Under the pieces are notes generated by a model that did not search any database, was not told the origin of the DNA, and saw only the letters and a program-made list of their open reading frames with translations. Shown in pieces: positions 9,291 to 17,638 of a stretch of DNA of 40,273 bases (the first letter of the stretch is position 1; every line of letters starts with the position of its first letter). Origin of the DNA: an uncultured Anaerolineaceae bacterium (GTDB lineage: Bacteria > Chloroflexota > Anaerolineae > Promineifilales > Promineifilaceae); NCBI GenBank assembly GCA_937967805.1, contig CALBTC010000046.1, positions 1 to 40,273 on the forward strand, read 5' to 3'. Both the position numbers and the translations under genes were made by a program.

Positions 9291-9304
9291 ATTGGTCAGG
9301 AGGT

Positions 9305-11299
9305 TTAACGTCCGTTTCTAAAACGCGCCGGGTCAATTTGGTGTAGTTTCATCTTGCGCCACAGGGTTGTCCGGCCAATTTCCAATTCGCGGGCCATCTC
9401 AGAAACGCGTCCTTTGCAGGCCCAGCCGGCCCGGATAATCGCCTCGCGCTCCGCCTCCGCTGCCGAGAGGACCGGCTGCGGTTCTGGTCCACGCCCCACC
9501 ACCACACGGCCGTTGCGCACGCTCTCCGGCAAATCCATCGAGCGAATCACGTAGTCGCTGCTCTGGTAGGCGGCACGCTCTAACACCATTTCCAATTCGC
9601 GTACGTTACCCGGCCACGGATAGCGATTCAAAATGGCCATCGCCTCATCGTCCAGCACCAAATTTTGGCCATGCCGCCGTGCTGAGCGCGCCAGCAGCCG
9701 CTTGGCCAGCAGCAATATGTCTTCGGCCCGCTGGCGCAAAGGCGGAATGGTGATGTGGAACACCGAAAAGCGATAATATAAATGTGACAAGAAGTTTCCT
9801 TCAGCCACAGATGCTTCCAAATCGGCCGTGGTGGCGGCGATGACGCGCACATCCACCGGAATGGGGCGCGTGCTGCCCAGGCGCATCACGTGCCCCGTTT
9901 CAATTACCTGGAGCAGCGCCGACTGCATTTCCAGCGACAGGCTCTCTACCTGATCCAGCAGCAGCGTGCCTTCATGGGCCAGTTCAAACTTGCTGGGACG
10001 GCCGTCTCGCCCCGACTCCTTTTCATACCCCATAAATTCGCTCACGATCAGCTCGCGGGGAATGGCCCGACAGTTAATCGAAATGAACGGTTTGTCAGCG
10101 CGGGCGCTGTCGTTGTGAATGGCGCGGGCCAGATGGTTTTTACCCACGCCTCCTTCACCGCGCAGCAAAACGGGGGCGCTGCCCCGCGCCGCAATGCGGG
10201 CCTGTCGGGTCACAGGACGCATGGCCGCCGACTCGGCAAAAATATCTTCCAGCTTGAGCATCGCCTGGCTACCCACCTGCTGATGCACCAGGCGGCGCAC
10301 CTGCTCCAACGGCCGCAGCATCATCATATAGCCAACGGGACGGCCGTATTCCCGCACCACCCGCAGCGTCACAATGGTTTGCAAATGCTCGCCAGAAATC
10401 TTGATAGCCAGCGTGACTTCCGTATCTTCTACATCCCGGTTGTCTGCCAGTGCCGTCTGCAGCACCTCTGGCAAATTCAACACCTCTGTTAAAGGCAGCC
10501 CCAGCACCGAATTCGGCGACAAATTTAGCAACCGCCCCGCCTGGGAGTTAACATGGTTGATCTTGCCGGCGCTGTTCCAGGTCAACACGCCTTCGGTGAT
10601 AGATTCCGTGATAGTGTTGAGCTCCGTTAAACGACGATTGGCTTCCTCTAGATAAAGCTCCGCCTGAAGCTGATTGCTGATAGCCCGGGCCACGGCCATC
10701 ACCAGGGACAACGTATGCGAGGTGGCGTCTTCCACGCTGTTCACCACGCTGATGATACCGATGATACGGCCGTTTACGTCATGAATCGGTGCGGCCGTAC
10801 TGGTGAACTTGTGGAATGTCTGAAAATAATGCTCTGCACCCACCACCTGAACCGGCATCGCCGCCACCAGGGTGACCCCCAGCGCATTGGTGCCCAGGTA
10901 TAGTTCAGACCAGTATGTGCCCACACCTAGTTGACGCGCCTCCACCGTTTCTTTCGCTACCTGATCACCGCTAAGGGATAACACACAGCCGGTACCGTCG
11001 GCCAGCAAAATTGCCGAACCGGAGCCTTCGATATATTGGTGCATATCCTCCATAAAAGGAATGGCAATGGTGATCAACTCTTGTTGGGATTTCAGCAAAG
11101 ATTGCAGCGCAGGTTGTCGCAGCCGTGGGGGACGAGGCTCATGGGTGGGGTCGGAAAGTGGGGCGCAGCGCTGCCAAGATCGGATAATATTGAGGTCCGG
11201 TTCTGCGCCGACAACGGCCGTTATCTGGCCCGTGGCCATAAAGGTTTGCCAATACTGCCGTAAAAGCGAATGATTAACCGGGTATCCGATTGGCTGCAT
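9305..11299 (-). CDS. dhaR: DhaR-type transcriptional activator (GAF-PAS-AAA+-Fis HTH) with a degenerate ATPase motor
   Basis: A 664-residue regulator. It has a GAF-like sensor (about 60-210), a PAS domain (about 225-330), an AAA+ enhancer-binding domain (about 350-590) and a Fis-type HTH (about 615-655, REAIIRAGWACKGRVSEMAR). Walker A is present (GEGGVGKN, 381-388), but Walker B reads LLLDQ instead of LDE. The GAFTGA loop that contacts sigma54 is missing: FMGYEKESGRDGRPS replaces it. From memory, E. coli DhaR also lacks GAFTGA and works with sigma70. In E. coli, DhaK and DhaL bind DhaR to sense DHA, and the same coupling is plausible here. No good ribosome-binding site precedes the chosen ATG. 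It is transcribed in the same direction as the operon it probably controls. Confidence 0.85.
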   Translation of the reverse strand: MQPIGYPVNHSLLRQYWQTFMATGQITAVVGAEPDLNIIRSWQRCAPLSDPTHEPRPPRLRQPALQSLLKSQQELITIAIPFMEDMHQYIEGSGSAILLADGTGCVLSLSGDQVAKETVEARQLGVGTYWSELYLGTNALGVTLVAAMPVQVVGAEHYFQTFHKFTSTAAPIHDVNGRIIGIISVVNSVEDATSHTLSLVMAVARAISNQLQAELYLEEANRRLTELNTITESITEGVLTWNSAGKINHVNSQAGRLLNLSPNSVLGLPLTEVLNLPEVLQTALADNRDVEDTEVTLAIKISGEHLQTIVTLRVVREYGRPVGYMMMLRPLEQVRRLVHQQVGSQAMLKLEDIFAESAAMRPVTRQARIAARGSAPVLLRGEGGVGKNHLARAIHNDSARADKPFISINCRAIPRELIVSEFMGYEKESGRDGRPSKFELAHEGTLLLDQVESLSLEMQSALLQVIETGHVMRLGSTRPIPVDVRVIAATTADLEASVAEGNFLSHLYYRFSVFHITIPPLRQRAEDILLLAKRLLARSARRHGQNLVLDDEAMAILNRYPWPGNVRELEMVLERAAYQSSDYVIRSMDLPESVRNGRVVVGRGPEPQPVLSAAEAEREAIIRAGWACKGRVSEMARELEIGRTTLWRKMKLHQIDPARFRNGR

Positions 11300-11312
11300 G
11301 ACACATTTTCAC

Positions 11313-11343
11313 AAAAAAAGGTGCCTGGCGCAACCTTTTTTTT
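11313..11343. terminator. A/T-flanked hairpin just upstream of dhaR start
   Basis: A7-GGT (11313-11322) pairs with ACC-T8 (11333-11343) around a short GC-containing loop. This makes a bidirectional terminator-like hairpin only about 14 nt before the dhaR start codon. It would lie in the dhaR leader and could attenuate dhaR, or simply separate divergent units. Confidence 0.45.
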
Positions 11344-11354
11344 GAAACGTAAAA

Positions 11355-11403
11355 CGTGATGCGTGAGGAGAAATGAATCACGTTTCACCTTTCACGCATC
11401 ACG
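11355..11403. repeat. Palindromic intergenic repeat (CGTGATGCGTGA)
   Basis: Perfect 12-bp arms CGTGATGCGTGA (11355-11366) and TCACGCATCACG (11392-11403) flank a short interior with further complementary bases (AACGTGAT / ATCACGTT). It lies in the divergent intergenic region between dhaR and the flavoprotein gene. Confidence 0.75.
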
Positions 11404-11430
11404 GGCTTATCCCATAAAGCCACAACTTTC

Positions 11431-11460
11431 TGGACAACCAGCTATCTTCTGCCCTATCAT
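11431..11460 (+). promoter_or_regulatory. Probable promoter of the alkyl-DHAP-synthase-like gene
   Basis: TGGACA (11431-11436) and TATCAT (11455-11460), each 5 of 6 to the sigma70 consensus, are spaced 18 bp. The predicted start near 11467 leaves a leader of about 26 nt before the ATG at 11493. Confidence 0.5.
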
Positions 11461-11492
11461 TCAAGAAAGCAAACACACAAAGGATGTCCCTT

Positions 11493-13088
11493 ATGAAACG
11501 ATGGAATGGTTGGGGGGATACGGCCGTAACCTACCCACTCCCCGAAAAAGCAGGCGATTATCTTATTAACCTCGTAGGCGAAGCCCAACCGCCGCGGGAC
11601 GCCACTCTGGACGACGTTGTCGCCACCGTACCGGAGAGTCGCCTACCCGCCCATCTCCTCATCAAAACGGACGCAGAAACGCGGCTGAAACACGCTCGAG
11701 GCCAGAGCTTCCCCGACTGGGTCGCCCTGCGCAGCGGCCACATCCCCGCCTTCCCCGACGGCGTCGCCTTCCCTAACACCGAAGCCGACGTGCGCACCCT
11801 GCTCCAATTTGCTCGCGACCACGACATAAAGCTGATTCCGTACGGCGGCGGCACCAGCGTGGTGGGCCACATCAACCCGGAGCCGGGCAACCGCCCCGTG
11901 CTCACCGTCAATTTACAGCGCCTCAGCCGCCTCACCATGCTGGACAGCACCAGCCAACTGGCTACCTTTGGCGCCGGCGTGGCCGGGCCGGAAATGGAAG
12001 CGCAGCTGCGGGCCAAGGGGTACACGCTGGGCCATTTTCCCCAATCGTTCGAATATTCGACGCTGGGCGGCTGGGTGGCCACGCGCTCCAGCGGGCAGCA
12101 GTCACGGGGGTACGGCCGTATCGAAGACCTGTTTGCCGGCGGCAAGCTGCTGGCTCCGGCCGGCGAACTTATCATGCCGCCGCTGCCGGCTTCCGCCGCC
12201 GGACCGGATTTGCGCCAGCTTGTGCTTGGTTCCGAGGGGCGATTAGGCATCATCACCGAAGCCACCGTGCGCATCTCCCCACTGCCGGAAAAAGAATCGT
12301 TTAATGCGATTTTCTTTCCTAATTTTGAAGCGGGGAAAACGGCCGTGCGCCAGATGCTCCAGGCTGACCTCCCCCTCTCCATGCTGCGCCTGAGCACGGG
12401 CGTGGAAACAGAAACCACGCTCGCCCTGGCCGGGCACGAGGTGCTCATCGGCACATTGGAACGACTGCTCAGCCTGCGCGGCGTCGATGAAGGCAAGTCA
12501 ATGCTGCTGCTGGGCTTTAGCGGCAACCGGCACATCGTCAACACGGCGCGCAGCGAGGCGGTGAGCCTGGCCAAAGACCATGACGGCATCCACGTGGGGC
12601 AGCAGTTTGGCAACCAGTGGCAAAAAGGGCGCTTCCGCACGCCTTACCTGCGCAATGCGCTGTGGGAGATAGGGTATGGAGTAGATACGTTGGAAACGGC
12701 CGTCACCTGGAACCAGGTGGACGCCACCCTGCACGACATCGAAACCAGCCTCAAAACAGCCATGGCAACGTTTGGCGAACGGCTGCACGTCTTCACCCAC
12801 CTGTCGCACATGTACGCTACCGGATGCAGCATTTATACCACCTACCTCTTCCGCCTGGCCTCTGACCCGGACGAGAATCTGGCACGGTGGACGGCAATGA
12901 AAACGGCCGCCAGCCAAGCCATCGTGCGCCACGGCGGCACCATCAGCCACCAGCACGGCGTCGGCCGCGACCACCAACCATACCTGGCAGCGGAAAAGGG
13001 CGAGCTGGGCATCGCCACACTGGGGGCAGTAGCGCGCCAGTATGATCCGGTTGGCATTATGAGTCCGGGAGTTTTACTAACAAGATAG
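11493..13088 (+). CDS. FAD-linked oxidase of the alkyl-DHAP synthase type
   Basis: A 531-residue VAO/FAD_binding_4 flavoprotein. It begins with MKRWNGWG, the N-terminal signature of alkyldihydroxyacetonephosphate synthase (AGPS), which swaps the acyl chain of acyl-DHAP for a fatty alcohol. The FAD-binding PYGGGTSVVG lies near residues 116-125, FPQSFEYSTLGGWVATRSSGQ follows at about 180-200, and the C-terminal active-site region reads SHQHGVGRDH near 495-505, where AGPS has a His cluster. Adjacent GlpD and the DHA/glycerol cluster supply DHAP-related metabolites. ATG 11493 is chosen because AAGGA lies 8 nt upstream, while an ATG at 11484 abuts it. A role in ether lipid synthesis is possible; other G3P/glycolate-type oxidases of this superfamily cannot be excluded. 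Confidence 0.75.
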   Translation: MKRWNGWGDTAVTYPLPEKAGDYLINLVGEAQPPRDATLDDVVATVPESRLPAHLLIKTDAETRLKHARGQSFPDWVALRSGHIPAFPDGVAFPNTEADVRTLLQFARDHDIKLIPYGGGTSVVGHINPEPGNRPVLTVNLQRLSRLTMLDSTSQLATFGAGVAGPEMEAQLRAKGYTLGHFPQSFEYSTLGGWVATRSSGQQSRGYGRIEDLFAGGKLLAPAGELIMPPLPASAAGPDLRQLVLGSEGRLGIITEATVRISPLPEKESFNAIFFPNFEAGKTAVRQMLQADLPLSMLRLSTGVETETTLALAGHEVLIGTLERLLSLRGVDEGKSMLLLGFSGNRHIVNTARSEAVSLAKDHDGIHVGQQFGNQWQKGRFRTPYLRNALWEIGYGVDTLETAVTWNQVDATLHDIETSLKTAMATFGERLHVFTHLSHMYATGCSIYTTYLFRLASDPDENLARWTAMKTAASQAIVRHGGTISHQHGVGRDHQPYLAAEKGELGIATLGAVARQYDPVGIMSPGVLLTR

Positions 13089-13229
13089 AATTGTCATTCT
13101 GAGTGAAACGAAGAATCCCTCTAAGCACCATCTGATCACACCTTCGCCCGCGAGCGAGATGGACATCATTGGAACGTTTTAGGGATGCTGGCTAACGATT
13201 GTTCTTTCAAAAAATAATCGGATTATGTG

Positions 13230-13282
13230 TCATTCCCGCGAAGGCGGGAATCCAGGTGTATGGGCTCCCGCCTTCGCGGGAG
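13230..13282. repeat. Repeat pair TCCCGCGAAGGCGGGA (REP-like), copy 1
   Basis: TCCCGCGAAGGCGGGA (13234-13249) and its complement (13266-13281) form a double palindrome, since each arm is itself self-complementary. A related copy lies at 34226-34304. A separate repeat-like fragment, GTCATTCTGAGTGAAACGAA, lies at about 13094-13113. Together they fill most of the 272-nt gap before glpD, in which I see no gene. Confidence 0.8.
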
Positions 13283-13360
13283 ACAAGTAAAGTTCGGGTT
13301 GCCTGGTAAAACTTTCAATCGGCAATGGCGTGCAGCATGACAGGCAAGGTTAACAACATT

Positions 13361-15091
13361 ATGTGGAATAACGATTGGCGAGAACAGATTTGGCAAAATT
13401 TGGGCCAGCCGTGGGACATTGTGATCGTAGGCGGCGGCATTACCGGGGCGGGGATTTTGCGCGAGGCAACCCGGCTGGGATTAAAAACCTTGCTGGTAGA
13501 GCAGCGCGACTTTGCCTTTGGCACCTCCAGCCGCAGCTCCAAGCTGGTGCACGGCGGGCTGCGCTACCTGCGGCAGGGCCGTATTGGGCTAACCCAGGCC
13601 AGCGTACAGGAGCGGCAAAAGCTGCAAGAATCGGCACCAGGGTTGGTAGACCCGCTGGGATTTTTGCTGGCCAACGTCAAGGGCAGCGGACAGCGGCGGG
13701 AAAAATGGCTCGTCCGGGCCGGGCTGTCTTTCTACGATTTGGTGGCGCTGCAATGGAGCCATCGTTACTACAGTCCGCAGGACGTGTGGATGCTGGCCCC
13801 CCGCCTCAACGTCCAGGATTTGGCCGGCGCGTTTCACTATTTTGACGCCCAAACCGACGATGCCCGGCTGGTGCTGCGCGTGCTGCGTGAGGCGGTTGCG
13901 GCAGGCGGCACGGCCGTCAACTACGTCGCCGCCATTGATCTTATTCGTGAAGGGGGCCAAGTAGTGGGGGCCAGGCTGCAAGATCGCGAAACAGGTAAAG
14001 AAACGGCCGTGCGCGCCAAAATCGTCATCAACGCCACCGGGGCCTGGGCCGATGATTTGCGGCAAAAGGTAGACCAGGAACCGCGGTTACGTCCGCTGCG
14101 CGGCAGCCACCTCATCTTCCCCCAATGGCGCTTTCCGCTGGCCCAGGCCGTCTCGTTTAATCACCCGCTGGACGGCCGTTTTGTCTTCATCTTTCCCTGG
14201 GATGGCGTGACGCTGGTAGGCACCACCGACGTGGATCACAGTGAAGCTTTGGACGACGAGCCCCACATCACCCCCGGCGAGGTGGCCTACTTAATGGCCG
14301 CCGTGGAATCCCGCTACCCATCGCTGGACCTGACGCTGGATGACGTGCTGGCTACTTTTGCCGGGGTGCGCCCGGTCATCAACACGGGAAAAACAGACCC
14401 CTCGGCCGAATCGCGCGACCACGTGGTGTGGACCGAAAACGGGCTGCTCACCGTGACCGGCGGCAAGCTCACCACCTTCCGCCTCATCGCCCTGGACGCG
14501 CTCAAAGCAGCCCGCTCTGCCCTGCCCGACTTACCCAAAATTGATGAGGACGATCCAGCCTTGGACGAAGTCACAGAAGATTTGCCCACCGTTTTACCGG
14601 AAACAATCCGGCGGCGGCTGATTGGGCGTTATGGGCAAGAAGCGGCAGAGCTTGTGGCGGCAGCCCAGCCGGGCGAATTGGCCGTTATCCCTAACACAAA
14701 CGTACTGTGGGCCGAGCTGCGCTGGGCGGCCCGCAGCGAGGGCGTGGTGCATCTGGATGATTTGCTGCTGCGACGGGTGCGGCTGGGGCTGCTCTTACCG
14801 GACGGCGCTGCGGCGCTTGAGGAGCGGATTCAGGCAATTTGTCAGGCAGAGCTAGGGTGGGAAGACGGCCGTTGGGCCGAAGAATGGGCAGCGTACCAGC
14901 AGCGGTGGCAGGCCAAATACAGCCTGCCACCAAAAGAAACAATCCCCGACTGGCACACCATGCTGCAAAAGCCGGAAACACCCACGCTTTCTCAGGAGGC
15001 AGCGCCAAACCGAACGGCCGTTGCCGGGCTATTATTGGGGACGGCTTTTGCCCTCATCTTGCTCTATTTTGGACTGCGTAAACGGAAATAA
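13361..15091 (+). CDS. glpD: Glycerol-3-phosphate dehydrogenase (quinone), with C-terminal membrane anchor
   Basis: A 576-residue FAD enzyme oxidising sn-glycerol-3-phosphate to DHAP and passing electrons to the quinone pool. It shows the dinucleotide motif VIVGGGITGAGI (21-32), RDFAFGTSSRSSKLVHGGLRYL and VTGGKLTTFR as in GlpA/GlpD, and a GlpD C-terminal domain with the RS-x-EGxVHLDDLLLRR motif. The last 25 residues are unusual: TAVAGLLLGTAFALILLYFGL followed by RKRK makes one transmembrane helix with a basic end (about 552-576), absent from typical GlpD. The start is uncertain: ATG 13361 has AAGG 11 nt upstream, and alternatives lie at 13325 and 13337. It follows the AGPS-like gene after a repeat-filled 272-nt gap. 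Confidence 0.93.
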   Translation: MWNNDWREQIWQNLGQPWDIVIVGGGITGAGILREATRLGLKTLLVEQRDFAFGTSSRSSKLVHGGLRYLRQGRIGLTQASVQERQKLQESAPGLVDPLGFLLANVKGSGQRREKWLVRAGLSFYDLVALQWSHRYYSPQDVWMLAPRLNVQDLAGAFHYFDAQTDDARLVLRVLREAVAAGGTAVNYVAAIDLIREGGQVVGARLQDRETGKETAVRAKIVINATGAWADDLRQKVDQEPRLRPLRGSHLIFPQWRFPLAQAVSFNHPLDGRFVFIFPWDGVTLVGTTDVDHSEALDDEPHITPGEVAYLMAAVESRYPSLDLTLDDVLATFAGVRPVINTGKTDPSAESRDHVVWTENGLLTVTGGKLTTFRLIALDALKAARSALPDLPKIDEDDPALDEVTEDLPTVLPETIRRRLIGRYGQEAAELVAAAQPGELAVIPNTNVLWAELRWAARSEGVVHLDDLLLRRVRLGLLLPDGAAALEERIQAICQAELGWEDGRWAEEWAAYQQRWQAKYSLPPKETIPDWHTMLQKPETPTLSQEAAPNRTAVAGLLLGTAFALILLYFGLRKRK

Positions 15092-15131
15092 ATCAAACCG
15101 CAAAGGGCGCAGAGTTGCTGCCAAATTTGGC

Positions 15132-15305
15132 TTATTGATTAACCATTCGGGCGTGCAGCGGTGTGGACGAGTTGCTGCTTTCTGCATTGTCATATTTTTC
15201 CGTCCACTCTTCATTGTGGCTCAGCCGTGAGGAGAGAGCAGCAGCAAATATGACGAGGGTAGCAGCTATCAGGCTTAGAATGGAGAAAATCAAGAGTGCC
15301 ATCAT
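15132..15305 (-). CDS. Small single-span membrane protein
   Basis: A 57-residue reading frame starting MMALLIFSILSL. It has one strong transmembrane helix (residues 1-24) followed by a hydrophilic, Asn/Ser/Glu-rich tail. The frame is open further upstream (to 15443), but that part has no membrane or domain character and the ATG pair at 15305/15302 is the natural start. No strong ribosome-binding site is visible. It is the only coding candidate in the 475-nt gap between glpD and the receiver gene. It is hypothetical and could be spurious. Confidence 0.35.
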   Translation of the reverse strand: MMALLIFSILSLIAATLVIFAAALSSRLSHNEEWTEKYDNAESSNSSTPLHARMVNQ

Positions 15306-15492
15306 TGTTTTCGTTCCCGGTTTTGCCGTTTGGTTTATATGAACGGCCGTTTGCTTAACAATGATCACACTATAGCGGAGGCGGCTTTTTAAGGCGACGA
15401 CATACGTGCCACGGCTCCTGCACTCAAGTGCGTCAGATTTCACATGAGCAGGTTACACTTCTATGAGCGGGGCACACCACCATGAATGGAAA

Positions 15493-15545
15493 TCTCACGC
15501 CAAGCCGCCAAGTGCGCCAAACGGTCTTTGCGACTTTGCGTGAGA
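15493..15545. repeat. Palindromic intergenic repeat (TCTCACGC / GCGTGAGA)
   Basis: TCTCACGCCAAG at 15493-15504 faces CTTTGCGTGAGA at 15534-15545, giving an imperfect hairpin 22 nt beyond the stop of the receiver protein. It belongs to the 'CGCAAAG' class of intergenic repeats also seen at 15097-15115 and 29657-29722. Nothing else recognisable lies between 15306 and 15567. Confidence 0.6.
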
Positions 15546-15567
15546 CTATTTTCTGATAGGCTTATTT

Positions 15568-15993
15568 TCAGGCTTCTATCTTTTTTGGGGAACTGTTCTG
15601 TTTTAGCGTGGTGTTGTTGACGGCCGTTTCTCCCAAAACTTCATCGATGTTGCGCGTCAGTTCATCCAGGCCGGTTGGTTTCACCAGGTAACGGTTGGCG
15701 CCTGCGTTTAATCCTTCCTGGATTGCCTCCTGGTGCGCCTTGCCGCTGAGCATGATGATGGGGAGTGCGGCCGTTTCTTGCATGCCGCGCAGCTTGCGGC
15801 ACAGCGCCAACCCATCCATGCGCGGCATCATCACGTCTAAAATTAAGACGTCTGGCTGGCATTCGGGAATTTTCTCCAATGCATCCAGGCCGTCATGGGC
15901 TACAAAGGATTGGTAACCCATCATCGTCAGCATGGTTGACAAAAGCTGCCGAATATCATGTTCGTCGTCCACCACCAGGACTGAGCAATTCAT
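15568..15993 (-). CDS. Stand-alone response-regulator receiver protein (CheY-like)
   Basis: A 141-residue protein consisting of a single receiver domain plus a short polar tail. The acidic pocket is VVDDE (Asp9, Asp10), the phosphoacceptor is Asp53 in LILDVMMPRMDG, the switch Ser/Thr is in IIMLSGKA, and Lys105 lies in YLVKPTG. There is no output domain, so it must act by protein contact, probably with a histidine kinase or phosphotransfer partner not in this window. ATG 15993 has GGAG 9 nt upstream, and an upstream GTG is less likely. It is monocistronic on the minus strand, divergent from aroC. Confidence 0.9.
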   Translation of the reverse strand: MNCSVLVVDDEHDIRQLLSTMLTMMGYQSFVAHDGLDALEKIPECQPDVLILDVMMPRMDGLALCRKLRGMQETAALPIIMLSGKAHQEAIQEGLNAGANRYLVKPTGLDELTRNIDEVLGETAVNNTTLKQNSSPKKIEA

Positions 15994-16176
15994 CTTCCGC
16001 TTCTCCACTTCTCCACTTCCAGAATGAAGACCCCGGAAACTGCTGGGGAAATATCTTGTTTGTTTGGATTGTGCCAGTTGGGAACTACTCTGGACAGAGT
16101 CTAAAATACCTTATTAAATAGTACTTACGGCCTATATTACGTATCCACATCTTTTCCAAGCCTCGGCCTGGAAATA

Positions 16177-16265
16177 AATTGTGAATTGTGAATAATGAAT
16201 GGGGAATTGTGATTGATCCTTGCTTCTGGATTTCATTCACAATTAACTGTTCACGATTCACAATT
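16177..16265. repeat. Palindromic intergenic repeat (AATTGTGAATTGTGAA)
   Basis: AATTGTGAATTGTGAAT (16177-16193) faces the largely complementary GTTCACGATTCACAATT (16249-16265), giving a long AT-rich imperfect hairpin. It lies 24 nt upstream of aroC in the divergent region with the receiver gene. Confidence 0.7.
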
Positions 16266-16288
16266 ATCGTAGAGGTAGAATAGAGATT

Positions 16289-17533
16289 ATGGAAATTTTA
16301 GGTGGTCCTCTATTTAGCGTGGCCGGAGCCGGTGAGTCGCACGGTCCCGGCATTACAACCGTCGTTTTTGGCTGTCCCCCTGGCCTCCAGCTCAGCCGCA
16401 GCCAAATTCAGGCCTATTTAGACCGGCGGCGGCCCGGCAGCAGCCGCCACGGCACCCCGCGCAACGAAAAGGACAAGGTGCTGCTGCTGGCCGGCCTTTA
16501 CCAGGATGACCACGATGCTCTCACCGCCGGACCCACCATTGAAGCCACGGTAGAAGGCATCACGTTTGCCACCACCGCCTACGAAACCGGCTTTACCACC
16601 GGTGAGCCGATCAGCGCGCTGGTGCTTTCTTCCTCGTCCAAATCACGCCATTATGACCAGTTTGCCGGGCCAACCGGCGCGGTTCGCCCCGGCCACACAG
16701 ATTTGGTGAAATACCACAAAGCCAAAGGGCACGTGGACATTCGCGGCGGCGGCCGTTCCAGCTACCGCAGCACCATTTCCGACGTGATTGGCGGCTCGAT
16801 TGCCCGCATCTTCCTGCAAGAAACGTTTGGCACCGTGATTTTGTCTTCCATCAGCCAGGTGGGACTACTGCAAAGCCGGCTCAGCCTGAGCGATCATTTC
16901 ACCCAACTGCTGCAAGATGGCGGTCCCGTTTCTAAAGAGCAAATCGCCCAGGTGGAACAGCAGCTAACCAGCGCCGAAATTCACAGCCTGGACGCCGAGT
17001 TTGCTGACGCCGCCGGTGAACTCATCAAGCAAACCCGCATTGATGGTGATTCAATTGGCGCAGCCGTGGAGGTTGTGGCGGTAAACGTGCCGGCTCTGGC
17101 CGGCGATCCGCTGTACAACAGCCTGAAGCTGCGGTTGATGGGCAGCTTGGGCGGGCTGCACGCGGCGCAGTCGTGCGAAATTGGGGATGGCTTTCAGGTA
17201 GTGGCCCGGCGCGGCAGCGAAAACAATGATCCCATTCGGCGCAGCGGTTACCAGGGCAATTCGCACGGCGGGTTGATTGGCGGTGTGACGACGGGAATGC
17301 CGCTGGTGTGCCGCGTTGGCTTTAAGCCCACGTCCACCATTGTCAAGCCGCAGCAGTCGGTGCAGAAAAACCTGGGGGAAATTGAGTTTATGCTGGAGAA
17401 GGGGCGGCACGATCCGTGCGTGGGCGTGCGCGCCGGCGTCACGCTGGAATCTCGCCTGGCCATTGAGCTGATGAACGCCGTGCTGATGCATCAGGCACGC
17501 ACAGTGGACCCGGATCAATTCAAGCTGTTTTGA
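16289..17533 (+). CDS. aroC: Chorismate synthase, divergent form with an insertion
   Basis: A 414-residue homologue of chorismate synthase, which converts EPSP to chorismate using reduced FMN in aromatic amino acid biosynthesis. Conserved features are GESHG with His18, the segment LDRRRPGSSRHGTPR, RPGHTD with His136, RGGGRSSYR (canonically GRSSARE), CEIGDGF, FKPTSTI and GRHDPCV. The family is usually 350-390 residues. Here an extra stretch of about 30 residues sits between the 'LAGLY' strand and 'TTGEP' (about 71-101), and several normally invariant positions differ (SSYRST for SSARET). A purine-rich GAGGTAGAATAGAG precedes the ATG. It may be the organism's sole AroC or a diverged paralogue; this window cannot tell. 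Confidence 0.9.
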   Translation: MEILGGPLFSVAGAGESHGPGITTVVFGCPPGLQLSRSQIQAYLDRRRPGSSRHGTPRNEKDKVLLLAGLYQDDHDALTAGPTIEATVEGITFATTAYETGFTTGEPISALVLSSSSKSRHYDQFAGPTGAVRPGHTDLVKYHKAKGHVDIRGGGRSSYRSTISDVIGGSIARIFLQETFGTVILSSISQVGLLQSRLSLSDHFTQLLQDGGPVSKEQIAQVEQQLTSAEIHSLDAEFADAAGELIKQTRIDGDSIGAAVEVVAVNVPALAGDPLYNSLKLRLMGSLGGLHAAQSCEIGDGFQVVARRGSENNDPIRRSGYQGNSHGGLIGGVTTGMPLVCRVGFKPTSTIVKPQQSVQKNLGEIEFMLEKGRHDPCVGVRAGVTLESRLAIELMNAVLMHQARTVDPDQFKLF

Positions 17534-17572
17534 TTTTTATCCGCAGATTGCGCAGATTTTTCTATAACGTGC

Positions 17573-17632
17573 AGACCCTAAGGGTTTGCTTTGAGAAGGG
17601 TAAGTTTTGATGCTAACAAACCCTTAGGGTCT
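17573..17632. terminator. 16-bp inverted repeat between convergent genes
   Basis: AGACCCTAAGGGTTTG (17573-17588) and CAAACCCTTAGGGTCT (17617-17632) are perfectly complementary with a 28-nt spacer. Each arm contains the small palindrome CCCTAAGGG. It lies between convergent aroC and the esterase remnant, where a bidirectional terminator is expected, and may also be a dispersed repeat. Confidence 0.6.
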
Positions 17633-17638
17633 CTCCTG

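Noticed and set aside
9305..11299. Sigma54-dependent activator with -24/-12 promoter
   Set aside because: The GAFTGA loop is absent and I did not find a TGGCAC-N5-TTGC sequence upstream of glpF; a sigma70-type promoter fits better.
11558..12640. Minus-strand open frame of 360 codons within the AGPS-like gene
   Set aside because: Ser/Arg-rich shadow translation with no family resemblance, antisense to a clear flavoprotein.
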